A stretch of 64,000 nt of DNA from Pseudomonas thivervalensis (GTDB lineage: Bacteria; Pseudomonadota; Gammaproteobacteria; Pseudomonadales; Pseudomonadaceae): positions 558,001-622,000 of the forward strand of contig NZ_LHVE01000020.1 in assembly GCF_001269655.1 (NCBI RefSeq), read 5' to 3'. Numbering within the stretch: position 1 is the first letter of the stretch; each line of letters begins with the position of its first letter. The notes under the pieces are model-generated. The model saw only the letters and a program-made list of their open reading frames with translations. It did no database searches and was not told the DNA's origin. Position numbers and translations under genes: made by a program. Positions 37,032-45,398 of this stretch are shown here, in pieces.

Positions 37032-37439
37032 GTGGAAGAAATCATCGAACAATTGCGTGAAGCCAACGAGCCCGTACCGGTCCCGCTGGAATTGCCCGAC
37101 GAAGACTTGCTGGTAGAGATCGAAGAGCAGCTGTTCATCGATATCCCATTCGTTTTCAGGGAGTTTTTGCTGACCGTCAGCGATGTCGTCTACGGCAGCC
37201 TGGAACCGGTGACCGTCACCGATCCACAGTCCCACACCTACCTGCCGGACGTGGCCGCCAATGCCTGGGATGCCGGTGTCGACCGCAGCCTGATCCCGAT
37301 CTGCCAGGACGGCGACGATTATTATTGCGTCGAAGAGGACGGCACGGTGGTGCTGTGGCAGGCCGAAGAAGAACTGATCGCCGAGGAAACCTGGGAATCG
37401 GTCTGGCACTGGGCCAGGGACGTCTGGCTGGAAAGCTGA
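37032..37439 (+). CDS. SMI1/KNR4-family protein
   Basis: This acidic 135-residue protein has the SMI1/KNR4 (SUKH) core: an N-terminal helix (EEIIEQLREANEPVPVPLEL), LPDEDLLVEIEEQLFIDIPFVFREFLL, then YLPDVAANAWDAGV and IPICQDGDDYYCVEEDGTVVLW, the loop-strand pattern of the fold. The start is GTG 37032 after AGAGGA. Some SUKH proteins are immunity proteins of polymorphic toxins, but no cognate toxin is adjacent, and this copy sits in a conserved housekeeping neighbourhood. It ends 13 bases before the convergent antiporter gene. Confidence 0.85.
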   Translation: MEEIIEQLREANEPVPVPLELPDEDLLVEIEEQLFIDIPFVFREFLLTVSDVVYGSLEPVTVTDPQSHTYLPDVAANAWDAGVDRSLIPICQDGDDYYCVEEDGTVVLWQAEEELIAEETWESVWHWARDVWLES

Positions 37440-37452
37440 GCCCCGCCGCCGG

Positions 37453-39216
37453 TCAATGCCCGGACGACTCCTTGTGGTTGTCCAGGGTTTCAAGCAAGGC
37501 CACCTGCATCCGCGTATGCACGCGGATGAACCAGCGCCAGAGCACTGCCGCCACGGCAGTCGCTACCACGGCGATCAGTACGAGCAACTTGTTGGTCGGC
37601 AGGATGCTGGCCGACAAGGCAGCCAATAGCAGGAAGATCACCAGCAGCGAGAGAATCGGGATCACTTCGGCGATCACCCGACGCACGCGCTGGGTGTGGC
37701 GGCCAGCCATCTCCGGCTTCACACCCATCTCCGCCAGCAGCATCGACAGCGCCTTGAGCTTGCGATACGCGGCGATCAGGAACGGTAGCGACAGCAGCAA
37801 CGCCGCTCCCCAGATCAGCGCTTTCTGCCAGCTCGGGTCGCTGATCCAGGCTTGCAGATAAGCCGACATTCGCTCGGCGAAAAAACCACCCGAGACAAAA
37901 ATCGCAATAACCAGCGCCAGGTTGACCCCCACCTGCAGCAAAATCCGCCGGATCATCGACGCCACCATCGCCCCTTGGCCTTGGGGCTGGATGCTGCGCA
38001 GCCATTCGCCATACATCCCCAGCACCCGCGTCAGCCGGTGCGGCATGACCGTTGCCAACTTGACGGACAGCGGATCGGCGGCCCGGATCAGGTACGGCGT
38101 CAGCAGTGTGGTCAACACCGAGACGGCGACCGCAACCGGGTAGAGGAAATCGCTGGTGACCTGCAGGGTCATCCCCAACGACGCGATGATGAAGGAAAAT
38201 TCGCCAATCTGCGAAAGACCCATCCCAACGCGCAGCGAGGTGCGTCCGTCGTTGCCGGCGATAAAAGCACCCAGGCCGCAGGACAACATCTTGCCGAGCA
38301 CCACTGCACCCGTGATCACCGCAATCGGCCAGGCGTACTGCAGCAAGATCGCCGGATCGAGCATCAGCCCGATGGCGACGAAGAATATCGCGCTGAACAG
38401 ATCACGCACCGGCTCCACCAACCGCTCGATCCTCAGCAGTTGCCGGGATTCGGCCATGATCGCACCGATCAGGAATGCCCCGAGCACCATGCTGTATTCC
38501 AGCTTCACCACCAGCAGGCAGAAGCCGAAACACAGGCCCAGCACGGTAATCAGCAGCATTTCGTTGCTGTCGAACTTCGCCACGTAGGCCAACACCCTCG
38601 GCACCAATAGAATGCCGACGACCAACGCGACGATCATGAACAGCGACAACTTGCCGACTGTGGAAAATACCTCGCCGGAGCTCACGGTGCCGCTGACGGC
38701 AATGCTCGACAGCAAGGCGATGATGCCGATGCCCAGGATGTCCTCGACGATCAACACCCCGAAAATCAGCTGCGCGAAGCGCTCGTTCTTCATCTTCAGG
38801 TCGTTGAGGGCCTTGACGATGATGGTGGTGGAGGAAATGGCCAGGATCGCGCCCAGGAACAGCGAGTCCATGGTGCTCCACTCGAACCAGCGACCGATTT
38901 CATAGCCGATCCAGATCATCAGCACGATTTCGAGAAACGCCGCGATGAAGGCCGTGGCGCCGACCTTGAACAGTTTACGCAGGCTGAATTCCAGGCCCAG
39001 ACAAAACATCAGGAAGATCACCCCGAGCTCGGCCAGGGTCTTGATCGTGTCTTCGTCGTGGATAAAACCGAACGGTGGCGTATGCGGGCCGATAATGAAG
39101 CCGGCCACGATGTAGCCCAATACCACCGGTTGTTTGAAACGGTGAAAGAGTACGGTCACCAGCCCCGCAGCCATCATGATGATCGCCAAATCCTGGATGA
39201 AACTGATGGCATGCAT
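37453..39216 (-). CDS. CPA2-family monovalent cation:proton antiporter (KefB-like)
   Basis: This 587-residue inner-membrane protein has about 12-13 hydrophobic helices in the first 390 residues and CPA2 signatures LVTVLFHRFKQPVVLGYIVAG, IFLMFCLGLEFSLRKLFKVG and LGAILAISSTTIIVKALNDL. The rest adds further membrane segments rather than the RCK/TrkA-N nucleotide-binding domain of KefB/KefC, so gating must differ. Probable role: K+ or Na+ exchange for protons. ATG 39216 is preceded by AGGGAG. No KefF/KefG-type partner is adjacent. Confidence 0.88.
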   Translation of the reverse strand: MHAISFIQDLAIIMMAAGLVTVLFHRFKQPVVLGYIVAGFIIGPHTPPFGFIHDEDTIKTLAELGVIFLMFCLGLEFSLRKLFKVGATAFIAAFLEIVLMIWIGYEIGRWFEWSTMDSLFLGAILAISSTTIIVKALNDLKMKNERFAQLIFGVLIVEDILGIGIIALLSSIAVSGTVSSGEVFSTVGKLSLFMIVALVVGILLVPRVLAYVAKFDSNEMLLITVLGLCFGFCLLVVKLEYSMVLGAFLIGAIMAESRQLLRIERLVEPVRDLFSAIFFVAIGLMLDPAILLQYAWPIAVITGAVVLGKMLSCGLGAFIAGNDGRTSLRVGMGLSQIGEFSFIIASLGMTLQVTSDFLYPVAVAVSVLTTLLTPYLIRAADPLSVKLATVMPHRLTRVLGMYGEWLRSIQPQGQGAMVASMIRRILLQVGVNLALVIAIFVSGGFFAERMSAYLQAWISDPSWQKALIWGAALLLSLPFLIAAYRKLKALSMLLAEMGVKPEMAGRHTQRVRRVIAEVIPILSLLVIFLLLAALSASILPTNKLLVLIAVVATAVAAVLWRWFIRVHTRMQVALLETLDNHKESSGH

Positions 39217-39494
39217 GTCGGGGCTCCCTGTTCAAATGACTCACTGCAGCGCTGGAGAAATCCGTTTCCTCTGTAGTAATTGCCCTCGCGACGGGCTTTT
39301 GAAGGGTAACACCGCGACTTCCGACAAAAAGACAGTGCAATATATGGAAACAGATCCATCGGCGCGTGACGGCAACCACAGGCGCAGCGTCCCGATATCG
39401 GTGGTTGTTAAAACCTGGTGACCTGTTTGCAGGCCACTCACCAGCACCCGCAGAGGTGCACTCCAACCTTGCTGCCTTGAACCGTGAGTACGTT

Positions 39495-39980
39495 ATGGAA
39501 CCCGGAAACGCCCAGCTGTCGATGACGGTGTTGATGACCCCCGATATGGCCAACTTCTCTGGCAATGTCCATGGCGGCACCTTGCTCAAATACCTCGACG
39601 AAGTCGCCTACGCCTGCGCCAGCCGCTATGCCGGGCGCTACGTGGTGACCCTGTCGGTTGACCAGGTCATCTTCCGTGAGCCGATTCATGTCGGCGAGCT
39701 GGTGACCTTCCTGGCCTCGGTGAACTACACCGGCAACACCTCGATGGAAGTGGGCATCAAAGTCGTGACCGAAAATATTCGCGAACGCTCGGTGCGCCAC
39801 ACCAACAGTTGCTTCTTCACCATGGTTGCGGTGGATGACCAGCGTAAACCCGCTGCCGTGCCGCCGTTGCAGCCGCAAAACAGCGAAGAAAAACGCCGCT
39901 ACGAACAGGCCCAGCAACGCCGGCAGATCCGCCAGGAACTGGAAAAGCGTTATCAGGACATCAAGGCGGACGGGCCTTAA
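39495..39980 (+). CDS. Acyl-CoA thioesterase (hotdog fold, YciA-like)
   Basis: This 161-residue cytoplasmic thioesterase has the hotdog core SMTVLMTPDMANFSGNVHGG (the catalytic region at about 10-30), GGTLLKYLDEVAYACASRYAG and VDQVIFREPIHVGELV. The C-terminus is a charged helix (SEEKRRYEQAQQRRQIRQEL). ATG 39495 gives the normal family length; no strong ribosome-binding site is visible. Substrate chain length cannot be read from sequence. Confidence 0.9.
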   Translation: MEPGNAQLSMTVLMTPDMANFSGNVHGGTLLKYLDEVAYACASRYAGRYVVTLSVDQVIFREPIHVGELVTFLASVNYTGNTSMEVGIKVVTENIRERSVRHTNSCFFTMVAVDDQRKPAAVPPLQPQNSEEKRRYEQAQQRRQIRQELEKRYQDIKADGP

Positions 39981-39998
39981 GCGGCCGCCGAAATCAAC

Positions 39999-40088
39999 TG
40001 TGGGAGCGAGCTTGCTCGCGATAGCGGCCGATCAGTCAATACTGATATTGACTGACACACCGCCATCGCGAGCAAGCTCGCTCCCACA
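39999..40088. repeat. REPIN (paired REP)
   Basis: Same 29-bp arms as the element at 35731-35820, with one mismatch between arms. The 32-bp spacer itself contains an inverted repeat, AGTCAAT-ACTGAT-ATTGACT. It lies between the convergent thioesterase and pdxY genes. Confidence 0.85.
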
Positions 40089-40117
40089 GGGATCTGCAGC
40101 ATTTCCAATGGGCGTAA

Positions 40118-40990
40118 TCAGAGGCTGATCGGCACCGCCTCGAACCGCACCCGAGGATGGGCGATCCGGTCCTGGGCGCGGACCAGTTCCAGTTCATAAC
40201 TTGTGCAGGCCTGGGTTTCCAGCAGCACTTCGTGCACCGCGGCGGCGGTGAATTCGAACGCCGCCACCAGGCTGTCCCCCAACAGTATCCGCGCCAGGAA
40301 CAACCCCGATGTCAGGTCACCCACGCCCACCGGCTGGCGTGGGAAAGCCAATAGCGGACGACGTAGGTGCCAGCTGCCCTCAGCGGTCACCAGCAGCATT
40401 TCGAAGCTGTCATCGGGTTTGCCGGGGTAGGCCAGGTGCTTGACCAGCACCGCTTTCGGACCCCGGACCAGCAACGCGCGAGCCATGGCCAGGCAGTCCA
40501 GCAACGACTGCGCCTTGCGTCCTGAAAAACTGTCCAGTTCCAGTTGGTTCGGGCACATGAGGTCCGCCACGGCAGCGGCTTCTTCCAGGAGAAACTGGCT
40601 CACCTCGGGAGCCACGATGCAGCCCTTCTCTGGATGCCCCATGACCGGATCACACAGGTACAGCGCCTTCGGATTGGCCGCCTTGATCCGCGCCACACCC
40701 GTCAGGATCGCCCGCCCCTGAGCCGCACTGCCCAGGTAACCGGACAACACCGCATCGCAGTGACCCAGCTCACCAATGGCCGCAATGCCTTCCACCAATG
40801 CCGGAATTTGCTCGGGCGCCAGCACTTCCCCGGTCCATTGGCCGTACTGGGTGTGATTGGAAAACTGCACGGTATTGAGCGGCCAGACATTCACGCCGAC
40901 CCGCTGCATCGGAAACACTGCGGCGCTATTGCCGGCGTGACCGAACACCACGTGGGACTGAATAGCAAGCAGATGAGGCGTACGTTTCAT
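40118..40990 (-). CDS. pdxY: Pyridoxal kinase
   Basis: This 290-residue ribokinase-fold enzyme phosphorylates pyridoxal to PLP in the B6 salvage pathway. Evidence: LLAIQSHVVFGHAGNSAAVFPMQRVG at the N-terminus, NTVQFSNHTQYGQWTG, YLCDPVMGHPEKG and the anion-hole/catalytic region PVGVGDLTSGLFLARIL near the C-terminus (GVGD contains the catalytic Asp). ATG 40990 gives the standard start MKRTPHLLAIQSHV; an open frame continues 11 codons upstream. Confidence 0.94.
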   Translation of the reverse strand: MKRTPHLLAIQSHVVFGHAGNSAAVFPMQRVGVNVWPLNTVQFSNHTQYGQWTGEVLAPEQIPALVEGIAAIGELGHCDAVLSGYLGSAAQGRAILTGVARIKAANPKALYLCDPVMGHPEKGCIVAPEVSQFLLEEAAAVADLMCPNQLELDSFSGRKAQSLLDCLAMARALLVRGPKAVLVKHLAYPGKPDDSFEMLLVTAEGSWHLRRPLLAFPRQPVGVGDLTSGLFLARILLGDSLVAAFEFTAAAVHEVLLETQACTSYELELVRAQDRIAHPRVRFEAVPISL

Positions 40991-41109
40991 GCGGGAAGTT
41001 TCCGTAAAACGATTGAAATTCAAGCCGCGCAGTATGCGACTAAACGCAGCCTGTACGACAGACCGGCGAGACAGTTAAGCTGACAACAACTTGTTGGAGC
41101 ACTTCGTTC

Positions 41110-41532
41110 ATGCTGACCCTTGGAAACATCTTCGTGCTGATGCTGCTGGCTACCGGCGGCGCCTGGCTATGGCACAACCATGGCTTGCGCGAACGGGCGT
41201 TGGCCAGGGTCATGCAGCATTGCGCCAACCTCAAGATCGAGTTGCTGGACGGCAACGTGGCACTGAAAAAAATCGGCTTCGTGAAGGACGCCAACGGTCG
41301 ACGACGACTGGCTCGGGTCTACACCTTCGAGTTCACCGTCACGGGCGAAAGCCGTCATTCGGGCACCATCACCCAGTTCGGTGCCCACAGCGCACACATA
41401 GAGCTGGCACCCTACCCGATGCCCTTCGAAGAGACACCGCCAGCGCCCATTGAACCGGTCCAGACCAGGCCCAGGGCTGAAGTCATCGAGTTGAGCCAGT
41501 GGCGCCAGGAACACAACAAGTGGAAGCCTTGA
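41110..41532 (+). CDS. DUF3301 membrane-anchored protein
   Basis: This 140-residue protein has one N-terminal transmembrane helix (LGNIFVLMLLATGGAWLWHNHG) and a DUF3301-type domain: RALARVMQHCANLKIELLDGNVALKKIGF and RRLARVYTFEFTVTGESRHSGTI. The proline-rich C-terminus ends SQWRQEHNKWKP. The family is common next to COG0523 genes in Pseudomonas; function unknown. ATG 41110. Confidence 0.85.
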   Translation: MLTLGNIFVLMLLATGGAWLWHNHGLRERALARVMQHCANLKIELLDGNVALKKIGFVKDANGRRRLARVYTFEFTVTGESRHSGTITQFGAHSAHIELAPYPMPFEETPPAPIEPVQTRPRAEVIELSQWRQEHNKWKP

Positions 41533-41544
41533 AACAGGGCTGAC

Positions 41545-42510
41545 TCAGGGACACCGACAACTCACCAGACCGGCTTGCAGGCGATCAACGTCTTGAGGCT
41601 GATCGAAAATCAGCTCGATCCGGGAATCCTGGCGCCATTCACTGGCTTGCCAGCCCAGCGCCGCCCCTTCCAGCGCATTGGCTGAAACCCAACCGTCGAG
41701 GCTGTGGATAACCATCTTCGCCCGTTTCCAGTCCTGGTCTTGTAGCCATCGTGTCAGCGCCGCTGCGTCGAATCGTTGGCTGGGGTGCCAGCGCCAACCG
41801 ATACTCCAGCCACCGTCCTGTTGCTGATGCAGGCAAATGGGCTGCGCCGGGTCGATCCAGATGGCCGGCACCTGGCCCAGGCGCTTGGGCAGGGTCAAGT
41901 TATCCACAGCCCCGTGGCCCCGAGCCGCCAGGCCTGGCAATCGCTCGACCGGTAGTGCCGCGTGTTGCGTGAAGTACAACGTACGCCCTGACAACTGCGC
42001 CGTCACCCGTTCTCGATCCGCTTGTGTGAGGGTCTCGGATTTGTTCAGCAGCAACAGTCCGGCATCCGCGAGGGTTTGTCGCTGCGCATCGGGCAAAGGT
42101 TTGCCGTCCGCCACCGCCCGGGCATCCAACACCAGCACACAGGGTTGCACCGCCAACACGCCGAGCCATGGCGCTTCGCTCAGTTGTCGCATCAATTGTG
42201 CTGGATGGCCCAGGCCCGAGGGTTCGATGAACAGCCGATCCGGCCGGGCCTTGCGCAGCAAACGCCCAAGACCGATCTGAAATGGCGCGCCGTTGACGCA
42301 GCACAAGCAGCCGCCAGCCACTTCGCCCAGTGCGATACCATCGCCCGCCTGGGTCAGCAGCGCGGCATCCAGACCGATCTGGCCGAACTCGTTGATCAGC
42401 ACCGCCCAGCGTTCATTGGCCGGACGCTGGGCCAGCAGATGCCTGATCAGGCTGGTCTTGCCGGCGCCCAAGGGGCCGGCGATGACATGGGTGGGAATGT
42501 GCTGCAACAT
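41545..42510 (-). CDS. COG0523 GTPase (CobW/YjiA-like metallochaperone)
   Basis: This 321-residue G3E-family GTPase has Walker A in GPLGAGKTS (residues 13-21), the metal-binding GGCLCC motif (C-x-C-C, about 66-71), Walker B-like RLFIEPSGLGHP, an N-K-S-E guanine motif (LLNKSE) and a CobW C-terminal domain. Such proteins insert or allocate metals; its place in a Zur-type island suggests zinc. It is downstream of, but not contiguous with, the COG0523-DUF1826 pair, being separated by an opposite-strand gene. Probably equivalent to PA5532 (from memory). Confidence 0.87.
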   Translation of the reverse strand: MLQHIPTHVIAGPLGAGKTSLIRHLLAQRPANERWAVLINEFGQIGLDAALLTQAGDGIALGEVAGGCLCCVNGAPFQIGLGRLLRKARPDRLFIEPSGLGHPAQLMRQLSEAPWLGVLAVQPCVLVLDARAVADGKPLPDAQRQTLADAGLLLLNKSETLTQADRERVTAQLSGRTLYFTQHAALPVERLPGLAARGHGAVDNLTLPKRLGQVPAIWIDPAQPICLHQQQDGGWSIGWRWHPSQRFDAAALTRWLQDQDWKRAKMVIHSLDGWVSANALEGAALGWQASEWRQDSRIELIFDQPQDVDRLQAGLVSCRCP

Positions 42511-42537
42511 AATCGACGGCTTTCGATGGAGGTGAAG

Positions 42538-42891
42538 ATGCGAATGATCGGCTGGTTGTTACTGGCGCTGACGTCGAACCAGGCGCTGGCCCAGGCTTGC
42601 GTGGTTCACAGCCAGGCGGAGCGGCTCGACGTGAAAGTCTGCCAACAGAACCGCAACATTCCGCAGAAACTGTTTGCCGACGGCTTCTGCCAGCCAAACC
42701 TGGCCGGCCAGAAGGTCGAGGTGCAATACGTCGATCAGTGCCCTGGCGGCGCGTTCGGCGTGTGCAGCAACGCCCAGGTCGCCAATATGCCTTACCGCCA
42801 GGATATTCACTATTACGGCGTGGCGACCGATGCCGCTTACCTGCAGCCATTTTGCGAAGGACAAAGCCAGGGGACCTGGCTCAAGCCTTAA
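42538..42891 (+). CDS. Secreted cysteine-rich small protein
   Basis: This 117-residue product has a signal peptide (MIGWLLLALTSNQALAQA) and a mature part with six cysteines (ACVV, VKVC, GFC, DQC, GVC, PFC), suggesting three disulfides in the periplasm. GGAGG lies five nt before ATG 42538. It is the only + strand gene inside a run of - strand zinc-island genes, overlapping the DUF1826 stop by four bases, with 27 bp to the divergent COG0523 gene. I do not recognise a function. Confidence 0.75.
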   Translation: MRMIGWLLLALTSNQALAQACVVHSQAERLDVKVCQQNRNIPQKLFADGFCQPNLAGQKVEVQYVDQCPGGAFGVCSNAQVANMPYRQDIHYYGVATDAAYLQPFCEGQSQGTWLKP

Positions 42892-43541
42892 GTCAGCCAG
42901 TCCAGCGTGAGAATCAGGCGACGCTCTCCCGGCGCGAGCTCCGGCGAGCGATGGATCAGGCCAAACCCCTCGTTGCCGTGCCATTTTTCGCCTTTGAGCA
43001 GGCCGACATCACCGCAACAAAACTGCTGGATCACGCGTGGATCAACCGGTTCTGCCTCAGGTTGCGCCAGGCGCCGGCGATCCATGACGCCCTCCCCGAG
43101 CCACTGGCTGCCCACGCCCGCATAAGTGGTCAGCAGCCGCACCGGCACGTGGTCAACGTGGAAGCGCGGGCACATGGCCTTGTCCAAGGTGCGTAGACGC
43201 AGACCGACACGTTGGGCGCCCAACAGGCAGGCAAACGCACTGACGAGCCAGGACACATCGGCGATAAAGCCTTCATAGCCTTGCAGGTCGCTGAAACCGG
43301 CGGCGAGGCCGTGCAGCGCTGGCTGGGTGTCTTCCTCTGGCAAGTCGAGCACACGGGATTCAGCCAGCGGCTGGTCCATCGCCAGCACCATGACCGCAAA
43401 GTCGCTGATGTGCGCGGGAAGCTGACGCTGCCAGACCGCCAGGTTGGTGCCGTCGTCCAGGATCTGCGTGAATATCCCTGGCGTATCACCTTGGACCTGT
43501 CGTACCTGCGGGGTTCTTTTCAGGCTCGGCGCCAGCATCAC
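42888..43541 (-). CDS. DUF1826 protein of the zinc island
   Basis: This 217-residue DUF1826 family member is a known companion of COG0523 genes in Zur regulons. It overlaps the upstream COG0523 stop by four bases (ATGA), so translation is coupled. Residues 124-131 (C-P-R-F-H-V-D-H) and 197-208 (H-R-S-P...R-R) form an HxD...H...R pattern like that of 2-oxoglutarate/Fe(II) oxygenases; that comparison is mine and unverified. No signal peptide. Function is experimentally unknown to me. Confidence 0.85.
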   Translation of the reverse strand: MMLAPSLKRTPQVRQVQGDTPGIFTQILDDGTNLAVWQRQLPAHISDFAVMVLAMDQPLAESRVLDLPEEDTQPALHGLAAGFSDLQGYEGFIADVSWLVSAFACLLGAQRVGLRLRTLDKAMCPRFHVDHVPVRLLTTYAGVGSQWLGEGVMDRRRLAQPEAEPVDPRVIQQFCCGDVGLLKGEKWHGNEGFGLIHRSPELAPGERRLILTLDWLT

Positions 43542-44746
43542 GCTGCTTCCTCTTCATGCCACGGGCCGAACGGATCGGGCAACAGCCGCCAGTTTTCGAC
43601 GCCCAAGGCCATTTCCGCATCGGTGAGCAGGCAAGCGTCCAGCTCGGCGGTAAGTTGAGCAAAATCGATGTCCTGACCAATGAAGACCAGTTCCTGACGG
43701 CAATCGCCGGTGGCGGCCAGCCAGTTCTTCATGATGGTCGCCGTGCTTTCTTCGTCCTGCGGCCACTGGTTTTTCGGCACGAACCGCCACCAGCGCCCGG
43801 CGAAGCCATGCCGCATCAAACCGCCGGCCTGAGACCAACCGCCCGCCTCCTCAGGTTTGCTGGCCAGCCAGAAGAAACCTTTGGAGCGCAGGAGCTTGCC
43901 GTTGGGCCACGGACGATCGATGAAGTTGAAGAACCGCTGGGGATGGAACGGCCGGCGGGCCCGGTAGGCAGTCGAGGCGATGCCATATTCCTCGGTTTCC
44001 GGTACGTGCTCGCCACGCAATTCTTGTAGCCAGCCAGGTGCCTGGGCGGCGCGTTCAAAATCGAAAAGGCCGGTGTCGAGGATTCGACCCAGGGGCACCT
44101 GCCCCATGACCATGGGAATGATCTGCGCCTGGGCATTGAGGCGCTGCAGAATTGCGATCAATTCTTCCCGCTCTTGCTGGCTGATCAGGTCGATCTTGCT
44201 GACCAGGATTACGTCGGCAAATTCGATCTGCTCGATCAGCAGGTCGGTGATCGAGCGCTCATCCTCCTCACCCAGGGTTTCGCCCCGTGACGCCAGGCTT
44301 TCGGCAGCCTGGTAATCCAGCAGGAAATTCACTCCGTCGACCACCGTAACCATGGTGTCGAGTCGCGCCACATCGGCCAGGCTTCGGCCTTCTTCGTCAC
44401 GAAATGTGAACGTTTCCGCCACGGGCAGCGGCTCGGAGATACCCGTGGACTCGATCAACAGGTAATCGAAACGCCCTTCCCTGGCGAGCTGCCCGACTTC
44501 TTCAAGCAAGTCCTCACGCAGTGTGCAGCAGATGCAGCCGTTGCTCATCTCCACCAATTTCTCTTCGGAACGACTCAGGGTGACATCTCGTTGGACTTCG
44601 CTGCCATCGATGTTGATCTCGCTCATATCGTTGACGATCACGGCAACCCGCAGGTTGTCGCGATTACGCAGGACATGGTTGAGCAGCGTGCTTTTACCAG
44701 CACCGAGAAATCCGGACAGTACGGTAACGGGAAGGCGATTGGGCAT
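43538..44746 (-). CDS. COG0523 GTPase (zinc metallochaperone, ZigA/YciC-like)
   Basis: This 402-residue G3E GTPase has Walker A GFLGAGKST (about 11-19), switch region IVNDMSEINIDGSEV, the metal-binding NGCICCTLREDL (C-x-C-C), IESTGISEPLPVAETF, SKIDLIS guanine-specificity motif and a CobW C-terminal domain with R-P-F-H-P-Q-R. It resembles PA5535 of P. aeruginosa. A perfect Zur-type box lies 82 bp upstream of ATG 44746, so expression should rise in zinc starvation. It heads a two-gene operon with DUF1826. Confidence 0.9.
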   Translation of the reverse strand: MPNRLPVTVLSGFLGAGKSTLLNHVLRNRDNLRVAVIVNDMSEINIDGSEVQRDVTLSRSEEKLVEMSNGCICCTLREDLLEEVGQLAREGRFDYLLIESTGISEPLPVAETFTFRDEEGRSLADVARLDTMVTVVDGVNFLLDYQAAESLASRGETLGEEDERSITDLLIEQIEFADVILVSKIDLISQQEREELIAILQRLNAQAQIIPMVMGQVPLGRILDTGLFDFERAAQAPGWLQELRGEHVPETEEYGIASTAYRARRPFHPQRFFNFIDRPWPNGKLLRSKGFFWLASKPEEAGGWSQAGGLMRHGFAGRWWRFVPKNQWPQDEESTATIMKNWLAATGDCRQELVFIGQDIDFAQLTAELDACLLTDAEMALGVENWRLLPDPFGPWHEEEAA

Positions 44747-44827
44747 CGGTATATCCTCATCGGGCGGCCGCTTCGATGACGGCTCGTTTCCAGGGTTTGG
44801 CTGGGTTCAGGACCTGGCATTCTTTAT

Positions 44828-44840
44828 GTTATAGTATAAC
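44828..44840. promoter_or_regulatory. Zur box between COG0523 gene and divergent secreted-protein gene
   Basis: GTTATAGTATAAC is a perfect 6-1-6 palindrome matching the GTTATAnTATAAC Zur operator of pseudomonads. It is 82 bp before the COG0523 start (- strand) and 49 bp before the secreted-protein start (+ strand), so it can control both. Confidence 0.87.
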
Positions 44841-44889
44841 AACGCAATCCATCCAGCCCCGCCGGTCCTCATTGGTCTGAGATCAATCC

Positions 44890-45282
44890 ATGCGCAATCA
44901 ATTGAAATTTATTCTGGCGGGCCCGCTGTTGCTGTGGGCGTTGAGCGCTGAGGCCCAAAGTCCACTTTTGGCGAATTGCACCCGAAGCGCGAATTTACTG
45001 GCCTGCGTGGATGGCCAGGGCAATGCCTATAGCGTCGCGACGGCCGGAAACACTATTTATTTGCGCGGTTTTGAAGCTGCTAGTCGCCGTTATTGGGCGC
45101 AAACGAACAGCCGTTACGGTCAGCTCACGTTCTTTACCGGATTGGCGTCGGATGGAGAAAGTTGGGTTGGATACAGCCGGCGTGTGGGCTGGACAACCCT
45201 CAATCGCTTCTCGAGCTCGGGCGGTAGTGCCGGCGCATTTGTATGCGGCCGTTTGAACGGTTGTCAGGATTCGCCGCGCTGA
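44890..45282 (+). CDS. Small secreted protein under a Zur box
   Basis: This 130-residue protein has signal peptide QLKFILAGPLLLWALSAEAQ and four cysteines in two pairs (ANC/LLAC and FVC/NGC), fitting two disulfides. The middle is rich in aromatic and polar residues (RYWAQTNSRYGQLTFFTGLA). I do not recognise a family. Divergent from a COG0523 gene across a Zur box, so probably made when zinc is scarce. A parS site starts two bases after its stop codon. Confidence 0.72.
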   Translation: MRNQLKFILAGPLLLWALSAEAQSPLLANCTRSANLLACVDGQGNAYSVATAGNTIYLRGFEAASRRYWAQTNSRYGQLTFFTGLASDGESWVGYSRRVGWTTLNRFSSSGGSAGAFVCGRLNGCQDSPR

Positions 45283-45283
45283 T

Positions 45284-45297
45284 GTTTCACGTGGAAC
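45284..45297. promoter_or_regulatory. parS site 1
   Basis: GTTTCACGTGGAAC, preceded by T, matches the 14-bp ParB-binding palindrome with one asymmetric base. It is intergenic, between the secreted-protein stop and the Zur box of folE2. parS sites cluster near oriC in Pseudomonas. Confidence 0.8.
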
Positions 45298-45353
45298 GTG
45301 AGCGTTTGGGTAGATGAAACTCCTTTCATGGAAAAGGTTTCTTTAAATTAGTC

Positions 45354-45366
45354 GTTATACTATAAC
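45354..45366. promoter_or_regulatory. Zur box upstream of folE2
   Basis: GTTATACTATAAC is a perfect 6-1-6 palindrome, 33 bp before the folE2 ATG and identical in half-sites to the box at 44828. It should place folE2 and the following ABC transporter genes under Zur. Confidence 0.9.
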
Positions 45367-45398
45367 ATCTAATTTTGAACCTTCGACGGACCTTGACC

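Noticed and set aside
37032..37439. SMI1/KNR4 protein as an immunity gene of a toxin system
   Set aside because: No toxin gene, secretion marker or repeat array is adjacent, and the flanking genes are housekeeping.
40945..40965. CCACGTGG near 40950 as another parS site
   Set aside because: Only the central 8 bases match; four or more mismatches to the 14-bp consensus.
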